This document shows positions 17,519 to 25,135 of a stretch of DNA of 64,000 nt, in pieces. Made by a program: the position numbers and the translations under genes. Every line of letters starts with the position of its first letter. The stretch's first letter is position 1. Source of the stretch: Frankia canadensis. GTDB taxonomy: Bacteria > Actinomycetota > Actinomycetes > Frankiales > Frankiaceae. The notes below the pieces were generated by a model. The model saw only the letters and a list, made by a program, of their open reading frames with translations. It was not told the DNA's origin and did no database searches. The stretch is taken from positions 1-64,000 of the forward strand of contig NZ_FZMO01000445.1 of assembly GCF_900197875.1 (NCBI RefSeq). Direction: 5' to 3'.

Positions 17519-17875
17519 CTAACCGGCCGAGGCGGAGCGGTGATCCGCCTGGGCGTCGGCGAGCAGCTTGCGCCAGGACGTGACGTCCGGGCGGCGACGC
17601 AGCAGCGCGCGACGCTCCCGTTCGGTCATGCCACCCCAGACGCCGAACTCGACGTGGTTGTCGAGGGCGTCGGCGAGGCACTCGGTGCGGACGGCGCAGC
17701 CGAAGCACCGGGTCTTCACCCGGTTCTGGGCGGCGCCCTGGACGAACAGCTCGTCCGGGTCGAGGTCGCGACAGGCGGCGTGAGCCGTCCAGTCGCCGTC
17801 GACGGTGGAGCCGACGAGCTGGGTCGGGTTGGCACGCAGGGTCGTGCTGACGGCGGGGGCCAGGCTTCTGGTCAT
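17519..17875 (-). CDS. whiB4: WhiB-family iron-sulfur regulator (WblA/WhiB4-like)
   Basis: 118 residues from ATG 17875 with AAAGGCAGG upstream. Four cluster cysteines, Cys35, Cys57, Cys60 and Cys66 (C-x21-C-x2-C-x5-C), are followed by the beta-turn GVWGG (78-82) and a basic DNA-binding tail rich in arginine. Position between the ArsA-like pair and the penicillin-binding gene matches whiB4 (Rv3681c) in mycobacteria and wblA in streptomycetes. These respond to oxidative or nitrosative stress and control antioxidant and developmental genes. A longer in-frame reading begins at 17983 but lacks support. Confidence 0.92.
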   Translation of the reverse strand: MTRSLAPAVSTTLRANPTQLVGSTVDGDWTAHAACRDLDPDELFVQGAAQNRVKTRCFGCAVRTECLADALDNHVEFGVWGGMTERERRALLRRRPDVTSWRKLLADAQADHRSASAG

Positions 17876-18044
17876 GCCACCTGCCTTTCTTCTCGAGTCC
17901 GGGTCAGGGGGCCCGTGCGGGTGGTGACGTGGCGTTGACCCGAAACCGTACGGAGTGGCGTGGCCACGGCACAGACCCCACACGGGTGGTTATCCAAATG
18001 ACTAGTCCGGGCCATTGATCCGGATCGCCTTGGTAGTGCGGTCT

Positions 18045-18085
18045 GTGACAACGGTATGTCCGTTGGGTGACAATGAGATATCACC
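18045..18085. promoter_or_regulatory. Nested palindrome and GTGACAA repeats between whiB4 and ponA
   Basis: CAACGG-N5-CCGTTG (18049-18065) is a perfect 6+6 inverted repeat. It is overlapped by two direct GTGACAA copies (18045-18051 and 18067-18073), 22 bp apart, about two helical turns. A second inverted pair, GGTGA-N10-TCACC, covers 18066-18085. It sits 170-210 bp upstream of whiB4 in a locally AT-richer part of the 554-bp divergent gap. The rest of the gap (17876-18429) shows no gene. Operator function is inferred from symmetry only. Confidence 0.4.
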
Positions 18086-18429
18086 GCATCTGGCGCCGTA
18101 GCTCGGCGATGGTCCCGACGCCGGGCGGACGCGGGAGCCGCTGTGTAAGGACCACCCTCGCGGGGTGGCCCGTTGGTGGGCAGGCCGCCTGACCGGCGGA
18201 GCGAGGCGATGTGGAGGTCGTCACGCCTCGTCCGGGGCTCGCCCGCGCAGGTCGGCGGCGTGACGGCCGCCGGATTTGCCCTGCCCCAGGTCAGGGCGTT
18301 ATCAACCCGGTTGGACAGCCATCTGGCCGTAGTTCTACCGTCCTCGCGTCCCGGGGCGAGGCCGGTTGCTCGGATGTTGGCCCGTATGCTGCGACTGGTG
18401 TCCCAGCCTGGCTGGACGGAGGTCCGCCG

Positions 18430-21219
18430 ATGACCACGCCCCCTGGGCCCCGGGCGCCGGGCGGGTGGACGCCGCCTCCGGGGCGGCGGCCGGCGTCGCC
18501 GGGTTCTGGCGTGCCCGGGGCCTCGCCCGCGCCCTCCGCGTCCGCTGGCTCGTCAACGTCCGCATCGCCCATGTCGGCGTCGGCCAGGCGGTCCTCCGTA
18601 CCCGCGCCGCCGAGCGCCGGGCGCGGCGTCGGCGGCGTCGGAGACCTGTACCGGCCGGGCTTCGGCGGGCGCCCGAACGCTGGCGGTACCCGCACCGCCG
18701 CCACCCGTGGCGGCGGTGACGACGCCCATGGTGGCCGGCCGCGCGGCGTGGTCCGCCGGTGGGCGCGCGGGCTGGTCGGCCTTGCGGCGATCAGCATGCT
18801 GGCCGGCCTGCTCGTCGCGATGCTGGCGTTGCCGATGGTCGGCGCCGTGGGCCTGACCGCGAAGGACAGCGCCGACTCCTTCCTCGACCTGCCGGAGAAC
18901 CTCACCGTCCCGCCGCTCGCGCAGGCCTCCCGCATCCTCGATGCCCGCGGCAACCAGATCGCCGTCCTGTCCGGTGAGCAGAACCGCGAGGTCGTCCCGC
19001 TCAGCCGGGTACCCAGGGTGATGCGCCAGGCGATCATCGACATCGAGGACTCCCGGTTCTACGAGCATGACGGGCTCGACTACAAGGGCCTCATCCGCGC
19101 CTACCTGACGAACCGGGAGAACGGCGAGGTGACCCAGGGCGGGTCGACACTGACCCAGCAGTACGTCAAGAACGTGCTGCTGATGTCGGCGACCACGCCG
19201 GAGGAGAAGAAGGCCGCCACCGAGCAGACCGTCGATCGCAAGCTGCGCGAGGCGCGGTACGCGCTCTACCTGGAGGCGCACCTCAGCAAGGACGAGATCC
19301 TGGAGCGCTACCTCAACATCGCCTATTTCGGCGACGGCGCGTACGGCATCGAGGTGGCGGCGCGGCACTACTTCGACGTCGACGTCGACGCCCTCACCCT
19401 GCCGCAGGCGACGATGCTCGCCGGGCTGGTGAAGAATCCGACCGCCTTCAACCCCGCGTTGCATCCGCAGGCCGCCCAGGAACGCCGCAACGTCGTCCTC
19501 GACCGCATGTACCAGCTGCACCACGTCAGCCAGGCGGACTTCCGCCGCGCGCACGACTCCCCGGTGGTGCTCGACCGTCGTTCCCAGTCGGCCGACCCGT
19601 GCGCGGACTCGGGCGCGCCGTTCTTCTGCGCGCTGGTGCGCCAGGAGCTGCTGCGCGACAGAACCTTCGCCCCGACCGAGGAGGACGCGCGCAGGCTCCT
19701 GTTCGAAGGCGGTCTGACCATCAGAACTACGCTGGACCCGGTCGCCGAGCAGGCCGCGCAGTCGGCCGCGAGCGAGGTCATCCCGGTCGGCAACCGGGTG
19801 GCGGCGAGTGTGGTCACGATGCAGCCGGGCACCGGGCAGGTGCTGGCCGTCGCGATCAACCGGGAGTACGGTCCGACCGCCGACGGGAAGCCGGCGAGCG
19901 AATCGACCGACTTCACGCACACGAAGGAGGTCTACCCGGCCGACGAGGACTCGTTCAGCCCGGGATCGACCTTCAAGGTGTTCACCCTGATCTCGGCGCT
20001 GCAGGCGGGTCTGCCATTGTCGACGACACTGCACGCCCCCGTCTGCTACCACTCGGACGTCTTTCCGAACCCGGATCCCGGCGGCAAGAACTGCTACGGC
20101 AACGCCGACCCGAGCGAGGACGGTTTCTACTCGTTGACGACCGCCACCTGGGGGTCGGTCAACACCTATTACATCCAGCTCGCCGAGAAGCTCGGCGTGC
20201 TGCGCACGGCGCAGATCGCCCGGCGGATGGGCGTCAGCTCCTGCCGCATCCGCGAGCAGGGCAACAACGACCCCGAATGCAAGGGGATCGACGGAATCGG
20301 CCGGGTTGACGGCTCGTCCATCCTGGGTTCCAACGAGATCAGCACCATGGATCTGGCGACCGCCTACTCCACGCTGGCCGCGCGCGGCCGCCGCTGCGAC
20401 CCCCGCACGGTCACCGCGATCACCCAGCGGGTCGGGGGTGCGGACCGCCCGCTGCCCTTCAACGCCGGCGCGCCCTGCGAGCAGGTGCTCGACCCGAAGA
20501 TCGCAGACACGGTCAGCTCCGTCCTGGAAGGCGTCATCAGCCACGGCACGGCCAGCGGCAACGCCCAGATCGGCCGGCCGGCCGCGGGCAAGACGGGCAC
20601 CGCCGAGGGCTTCAGCACCGCCTCGTTCGCGGGCTACATCCCGCAGCTGGCCACGGCCGTGACCCTGGCCGACCCGCGCGGGCCTACGTCGCATCCGCTC
20701 ACCGGCGTGCTGGGGCGCAACGTCTTCGGCGGTGGCTACCCGGCGCAGATCTGGGCCCGAACGATGACGCGGACGATCAATGGCCTCGGCCTGCCGGTCG
20801 AGCCGCTGCCGCAGGAGGACGAGACCCGGCCACAGGTGCCGACGAAGGCGCTGCCGAACGTCATCGGCCAGCCGCAGGCCGTGGCCGAGCAGGTCCTTGT
20901 CCAGCTTGGCTTCCACGTCTCCTCGCAGCCGGTCCCCGCGCCGGTGGCGCCGGGGACGGTGGTGACCATGTCACCCGCCCCCGGCAGCCAGGTGTCCCTG
21001 AACACGGAGATCCAGCTGGGGATCTCCGGCGGCCTGACCGGCGCGCAGATCCTGCCGGGCGGCTCGCCGCCGGCCGGCCTCGGGCAGGGCGGCCAGCCCG
21101 CCCCCGGCATGTTCCAGGTGTCGCCGCGCGACCAGCTCGGGCTCGGCGCGGCACTGGACGGCGGATCCGAGCCCGCCGATGACACCCGACCTCGCCGAGG
21201 TCGAGGGCGAGACCGTTAG
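18430..21219 (+). CDS. ponA: Bifunctional class A penicillin-binding protein with PASTA domain
   Basis: 929 residues from ATG 18430 with GGAGG 8 nt upstream. A cytoplasmic Pro/Ser/Arg-rich tail (1-112) and one membrane anchor (113-141) lead to a glycosyltransferase-51 domain with catalytic Glu206 in IEDSRFYEHDG. The transpeptidase domain has nucleophile Ser513 and Lys516 (STFK), SVN at 576-578 and KTGT at 721-724. One PASTA domain lies near 800-865 (LPNVIGQPQAVAEQVL), followed by a Pro/Gly tail. It polymerises and cross-links peptidoglycan at the membrane outer face. Equivalent to ponA2 (Rv3682) beside whiB4. The PASTA unit suggests response to cell-wall fragments. Confidence 0.95.
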   Translation: MTTPPGPRAPGGWTPPPGRRPASPGSGVPGASPAPSASAGSSTSASPMSASARRSSVPAPPSAGRGVGGVGDLYRPGFGGRPNAGGTRTAATRGGGDDAHGGRPRGVVRRWARGLVGLAAISMLAGLLVAMLALPMVGAVGLTAKDSADSFLDLPENLTVPPLAQASRILDARGNQIAVLSGEQNREVVPLSRVPRVMRQAIIDIEDSRFYEHDGLDYKGLIRAYLTNRENGEVTQGGSTLTQQYVKNVLLMSATTPEEKKAATEQTVDRKLREARYALYLEAHLSKDEILERYLNIAYFGDGAYGIEVAARHYFDVDVDALTLPQATMLAGLVKNPTAFNPALHPQAAQERRNVVLDRMYQLHHVSQADFRRAHDSPVVLDRRSQSADPCADSGAPFFCALVRQELLRDRTFAPTEEDARRLLFEGGLTIRTTLDPVAEQAAQSAASEVIPVGNRVAASVVTMQPGTGQVLAVAINREYGPTADGKPASESTDFTHTKEVYPADEDSFSPGSTFKVFTLISALQAGLPLSTTLHAPVCYHSDVFPNPDPGGKNCYGNADPSEDGFYSLTTATWGSVNTYYIQLAEKLGVLRTAQIARRMGVSSCRIREQGNNDPECKGIDGIGRVDGSSILGSNEISTMDLATAYSTLAARGRRCDPRTVTAITQRVGGADRPLPFNAGAPCEQVLDPKIADTVSSVLEGVISHGTASGNAQIGRPAAGKTGTAEGFSTASFAGYIPQLATAVTLADPRGPTSHPLTGVLGRNVFGGGYPAQIWARTMTRTINGLGLPVEPLPQEDETRPQVPTKALPNVIGQPQAVAEQVLVQLGFHVSSQPVPAPVAPGTVVTMSPAPGSQVSLNTEIQLGISGGLTGAQILPGGSPPAGLGQGGQPAPGMFQVSPRDQLGLGAALDGGSEPADDTRPRRGRGRDR

Positions 21220-21288
21220 CCGCGTAGTCGGATCGTGTTCCTCGCGGTCGTGCTCGGCGGCGCCCCGGTCGGAGGGTGGAGGCGGCGG

Positions 21289-21765
21289 TCAGGTGCCGGC
21301 GAGGCGGGCCTTCACCAGCGCGGCGACCCGGCCGCCCTCGGCCCGCCCGGCGACGGCGGCCTGCACCGACCTCATGGCCGGGCCGATGGCCTTCGGCCCG
21401 GACAGCCCGAGCTCGCCGAGCACCCGGTCGATGATCGCGGCCAGTTCGTCGTCGCCGAGCTGGCTGGGCAGGTACTCATCGAGCACCTCGCCCTCGGCGC
21501 GCTCCCGGGCGGCCTGCTCGCCGCGGCCGGCGTCGGCGTACGCCTCGGCCGCCTCGCGGCGCTTCTTGACCTCGCGGGTCAGGACCTTCAGGATCTCCGC
21601 CTCGTCGAGAACGCGCGCCGTGTCGCCGGCGACCTCGGCGTCCTTCACGGCGGCCAGTGCCAGCCGCAGGGTGGACGTCCGCAGCTCGTCGCGGGCCTTC
21701 ATCGCGGTGGTCAGGTCGGCGCGGAGCCGCTGCTCCAGCTGGCTCCGTTCCGTGGGGGTACTCAT
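21289..21765 (-). CDS. GatB/YqeY domain protein
   Basis: 158 residues, the usual family length. The N-terminal LEQRLRADLTTAMKARDELR and central VLTREVKKRREAAEAY match the YqeY family, whose fold is like the tail domain of the Asp-tRNA(Asn)/Glu-tRNA(Gln) amidotransferase subunit B. The C-terminal LSGPKAIGPAMRSV matches the family's G-x-VMG-like end. The free-standing protein has no settled function. It is convergent with ponA and divergent from the metallophosphoesterase gene. Confidence 0.9.
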   Translation of the reverse strand: MSTPTERSQLEQRLRADLTTAMKARDELRTSTLRLALAAVKDAEVAGDTARVLDEAEILKVLTREVKKRREAAEAYADAGRGEQAARERAEGEVLDEYLPSQLGDDELAAIIDRVLGELGLSGPKAIGPAMRSVQAAVAGRAEGGRVAALVKARLAGT

Positions 21766-21887
21766 AGTCCAGCAAGCCTATGGTCCCGCCGCCGGACTGG
21801 CCACGGCCGCCAGGCACCGACCGCCGCCGGACGACGCCGGGTGGGCACCGGGGTGGCGGTCCGGCGGCGCGCGGGGAAGGTGAGAGT

Positions 21888-22862
21888 GTGGGACACGGTC
21901 GCGGGGTAGCCGCGATGGTGGTGGAGCCACGGGAGGAGCCGGTGGTGGGCGGTCAGCGCGGGGCGGTGCGGACGATGGCGGGCGTCACCGCGGCGGCCGG
22001 CTCGGCCGTGCTCGCGTACGGCGCGCTGTACGAGCGCACGGCCTACACGTTGCGCCGGGTCGCGGTGCCCGGGCTGCCGGCCGGGGCTCGGCCGCTGCGC
22101 CTGCTGCACCTGTCCGACCTGCACGTCACCGTCCGCCAGCGGGGCAAGCTCGCCTGGCTCGCCGATCTCGCCCGGGTAGTGCCGGACCTGGTCACCCTGA
22201 CCGGCGACATCCTGTGCGCGGACGACGCGCGGGGGCCGCTGCTTACCGCGCTGGAGCCGCTCGCCTCGTTCCCGGGCGTGTTCGTCCCCGGCAACAACGA
22301 CTACTCCGCCCCGACTCTGCGCAGCCCGCACCGCTACCTGCGCGCGCATGTCCGCGCCGACCCCCGGGGCGAACCCCTCGACTGGCCTGGTCTGGCCAAG
22401 GAGCTCACGGCCGGGCTCGGCTGGACCGAGCTGACGAACACCCGCGGCGTGATCGCGGCCGGTGGCCTGCGGATCGACCTGCGCGGCGTCGACGACGCCC
22501 ATCTGGGCCGGGACCGCGCGGAGCTGGTGGCGGGGCCGCCCCAGGCGGGCACCGACCTGGCGATCGGCCTGTCCCACACGCCGGAGCCCCGGGTGCTCGA
22601 CGCGTTCGCCGCGGACGGCGTCGGCCTCGTCCTGTCCGGGCACACCCATGGCGGCCAGATCCGGCTGCCCGGGATCGGCGCCCTCGTCGGCAACTGCGGG
22701 TTGGAGCGGTCCCGGCTGCGCGGCCTCTCGCGGCATGAGACGGCGTCCGGTTCCTGCTGGCTGCATGTGTCACCCGGGCTCGGGACGTCGCCGTTCGCGC
22801 CGGTCCGCCTCGGCTGCCGGCCCGAGGCGACACTGCTCACCCTCCTCCCGGCGGGTCCCTGA
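21888..22862 (+). CDS. Metallophosphoesterase (Rv3683-like)
   Basis: 324 residues. GTG 21888 is chosen because GGAAGG lies 7 nt before it; ATG 21915 has no ribosome site. A hydrophobic segment near 30-46 may anchor the protein. The calcineurin-type metal sites are visible: Asp77 and His79 in LSDLHV, Asp107 in TGDI, GNND at 135-138 where the usual motif is GNHD, and the C-terminal SGHTHGG. The histidine of GNHD is replaced by asparagine, which occurs in some subfamilies and may alter activity. It lies after ponA and before tRNA-Pro, as around Rv3683. Confidence 0.88.
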   Translation: MGHGRGVAAMVVEPREEPVVGGQRGAVRTMAGVTAAAGSAVLAYGALYERTAYTLRRVAVPGLPAGARPLRLLHLSDLHVTVRQRGKLAWLADLARVVPDLVTLTGDILCADDARGPLLTALEPLASFPGVFVPGNNDYSAPTLRSPHRYLRAHVRADPRGEPLDWPGLAKELTAGLGWTELTNTRGVIAAGGLRIDLRGVDDAHLGRDRAELVAGPPQAGTDLAIGLSHTPEPRVLDAFAADGVGLVLSGHTHGGQIRLPGIGALVGNCGLERSRLRGLSRHETASGSCWLHVSPGLGTSPFAPVRLGCRPEATLLTLLPAGP

Positions 22863-22913
22863 CGCCCCGCGCGCCGCTCACGTCGATCCGTCAGGTATGC
22901 TTCTCCTCGGTCG

Positions 22914-22990
<77 letters not shown>

Positions 22991-23000
22991 GGCACGATGG

Positions 23001-23045
23001 CAGGCCCTGAGCATCCGGTCGGAGGCTCGGGGCCTGATCTTTTTC
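23001..23045 (+). terminator. Intrinsic terminator of tRNA-Pro
   Basis: A 12-bp stem (23001-23012 with 23025-23036, one G-U pair), a 12-nt loop and a T-rich tail atctttttc immediately after. This is a classical Rho-independent terminator 10 nt beyond the tRNA, unusual in this T-poor genome. Confidence 0.88.
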
Positions 23046-23243
23046 ACCCGCCGGGCAAGGGACGGGGCGGAGGCCGGGCAGGGCTCGGCCGCGAAGCGGT
23101 CTGTCCCGTTTGTCGCCCGCCGGCCGGGGGCATTTCGCGGCGGCCGGGAGGTGGTGTGGCGCCGGCTCCGGGGTGTTCTACCGTGTAGCCAGCAGTTCCG
23201 GGCTCATGATCGATCATTGGCCCGTATACGTTACGATCGCACG

Positions 23244-24038
23244 ATGGAAAAGGGGAAGCGGGAGACTGTGGCCAAATACCGTCGAGTGGTCGTAAAGCTG
23301 AGTGGTCGAGCGATTGCCGGCTCGGCAGAATTCGGGTTCGACTCCAGTGCGCTCGAGCATCTCGCCCGGGAAATCATCGCCGTCCGCCAGTCCGGCGTCG
23401 AGGTGGCCATCGTCGTCGGCGGCGGGAACCTCTTCCGCGGCAACCAGTCCGACCGGTGGGGCATAGACCGGGTCGAGGCCGACAACATCGGCATGCTGGG
23501 CACGGTCATCAACAGCCTGCTGCTGCGCGGCAAACTGACCGCGCTCGGCGAGGACAACCTGCGGGTGATGACGGCGGTGCCGGTGCCCGCGGTCGCCGAG
23601 CCCTATATCCGGCTGCGTGCCGCCCACCTGCTGGAGAAGGGCGCCACGGTGATTCTCGCCTGCGGCAACGGCCAGCCCTTCCTCACCACCGACTATCCGG
23701 CGGTGCAGCGGGCGCTGGAGCTCGGCGCCGACGCGGTGCTCGCCGCCAAGGACGGCGTCGACGGCGTCTACGACAGCGACCCGAAGATCAACCCGGACGC
23801 GCGGCGTTTCTCCCACCTCAGCTACGACGAGGTGATCAGCCGGGGGCTGCGGGTGATGGACCAGTCGGCGTTCATCCTGGCCCGCGACTTCGGAATTCCG
23901 CTGCATATCTTTGACATCGAGCAGAAGGGTGCGATGACGGCGATCTGCCGTGGTGAACACCGTGGCACCGTCATCACCAGCACCGGCGCGGAGCCGGGCG
24001 AGGCGGCGCTCGCGGGCTCGGCCGAATCGGCGGTCTGA
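23244..24038 (+). CDS. Uridylate kinase-like protein (PyrH paralogue)
   Basis: 264 residues, amino-acid-kinase fold. Near the N-terminus VVVKLSGRAIAGS stands where PyrH has KLSGEAL. VVGGGNLFRG, EPYIRLRAAHLLEKG and VDGVYDSDPK match PyrH, while CGNGQPFLTTD replaces the usual AGTGNPFFTTD and AKDGVDG replaces ATKVDG. It is therefore a diverged uridylate kinase. Canonical pyrH normally lies next to tsf and frr, which are absent here, so this is probably a second copy. ATG 23244 lies 6 nt after a TACGAT -10-like box, suggesting a leaderless mRNA. GTG 23268, just after GGGAG, is the alternative start. Confidence 0.85.
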   Translation: MEKGKRETVAKYRRVVVKLSGRAIAGSAEFGFDSSALEHLAREIIAVRQSGVEVAIVVGGGNLFRGNQSDRWGIDRVEADNIGMLGTVINSLLLRGKLTALGEDNLRVMTAVPVPAVAEPYIRLRAAHLLEKGATVILACGNGQPFLTTDYPAVQRALELGADAVLAAKDGVDGVYDSDPKINPDARRFSHLSYDEVISRGLRVMDQSAFILARDFGIPLHIFDIEQKGAMTAICRGEHRGTVITSTGAEPGEAALAGSAESAV

Positions 24039-24190
24039 GCCGGCGGCCCGGGCCGCCCGTTTCTTTCCGATTCCGCGTACCGGCGCCGTATTCCCGTATT
24101 CCCGGATTCCGGATCCCTGGTCCTCCGGGCTCCCGGATTCGCGGACTCCCGGCGCCGAGAACCGGCGCCGGGGTCACGCGTCGGCAGGGA

Positions 24191-24619
24191 TCAGGAGCAG
24201 GAATACGTGACGGCCGGCGAGGTGTCGGTCGCGGTGACGCCGTCCGCGGTGCCGGTGGTGACGGTCTTGAACTGGGTCTGGCCGCTGAAGTCACAGGGGA
24301 CCCAGGTGCCGTCGCCGACCGCCGTGCCGCCCCAGAACGACTTGGTGACCGGCTGGCCGGCGTCGACCCACTGGCCGTTCGCGTACTTGCGCAGCTGGTT
24401 GCTGATGGTCATGTTGCCGGTGTACCAGCTGTCACAGGCGATGTTGCCGTTGCCGAAGATGGTCGACCCGCCGGTCGGCGGCCAGGCGGTGACGCTGCAA
24501 CCGGTCTTCGGCATCGGCGTCGCGGCGGAGGCTGGCGTGGCGGCGCCGAACAGCGTCACGGCCATCGTGCCGGTCGCGCCGATGGCCGCGGTCCGTAGGG
24601 CTGCGCGGGTACGGGGCAT
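24191..24619 (-). CDS. Small secreted hypothetical protein with four cysteines
   Basis: 142 residues from ATG 24619, with GGAGGA 3 nt upstream. A signal peptide is clear: basic start, hydrophobic stretch and a cleavage site after PASA (about residue 32). The mature part of about 110 residues contains Cys41, Cys62, Cys109 and Cys141, likely two disulfides. Ser/Thr/Gly-rich beta segments include GNGNIACDSWYTGNMTIS and GDGTWVPCDFSG. No family is recognised. It is the last gene of the leftward acyl-transfer-like cluster, 57 bp after the SnoaL-like gene, but has its own good ribosome site and might be independent. Confidence 0.75.
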   Translation of the reverse strand: MPRTRAALRTAAIGATGTMAVTLFGAATPASAATPMPKTGCSVTAWPPTGGSTIFGNGNIACDSWYTGNMTISNQLRKYANGQWVDAGQPVTKSFWGGTAVGDGTWVPCDFSGQTQFKTVTTGTADGVTATDTSPAVTYSCS

Positions 24620-24676
24620 GCTGTCCTCCAGGGTGACAGTGGGGCGGGGTTCTCGGGCAGGGGTCGTGCCCGGGGA

Positions 24677-25135
24677 TCAGCCGTGCACGGCCCCGAAGAC
24701 ATGGGTGCGGATCCGCGGTGGCGGCGGTCCGAAGAAGGTGCTGACGGTGGCGAGCAGCGGGCCGCGGGGCGCATCCCGCTGGTGGTCCGGGGCGGCCTCG
24801 GCGAGGGTGACGACGTCGAGGCCCATGAGCACCACCTGGCCGATGCCGTCGCGCAGGCCCCATTCCCACCGGGCCCGGCCGTGGTGCAGGTCGACGGCGC
24901 TGGTGCGGGTCGGCCGGTGCCCGGGGTAGGGCGCCAGGCACCGGCCGATGAGGTCGGTGAGCGCCGCGACGCCGATCGCCTCGCCGAGTGGGTTCGCGTA
25001 CCGCACCCGCGGGGCGCAGCACTCCGACAGCAGCCGTGCCCGCACGGTGGGGTCGCCCGCCGCCCAGGCCGCGTGCAGGTGGTCGGCGAGGGCCTCGATC
25101 CTGGATTCGGCCGAGGGGCGCGCCGGCGGCGTCAC
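24677..25135 (-). CDS. SnoaL/NTF2-like small protein
   Basis: 152 residues. RIEALADHLHAAWAAGD near the N-terminus and the later VRYANPLGEAIGVAALTDL and RWEWGLRDG segments fit the cone-shaped NTF2/SnoaL fold (ketosteroid-isomerase or polyketide-cyclase-like). A GTG start overlaps the stop of the FAAL gene by 4 bp (GTGA), so it is translationally coupled and belongs to that pathway. Catalytic residues cannot be assigned. It could be an enzyme (isomerase or cyclase) or a binding protein for the acyl product. Confidence 0.68.
   Translation of the reverse strand: MTPPARPSAESRIEALADHLHAAWAAGDPTVRARLLSECCAPRVRYANPLGEAIGVAALTDLIGRCLAPYPGHRPTRTSAVDLHHGRARWEWGLRDGIGQVVLMGLDVVTLAEAAPDHQRDAPRGPLLATVSTFFGPPPPRIRTHVFGAVHG

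Noticed and set aside
18553-20916. A 787-codon open frame on the minus strand
   Set aside because: It lies antisense inside ponA, whose catalytic motifs are all visible; its sequence is Arg/Gly/Asp-biased without domains.
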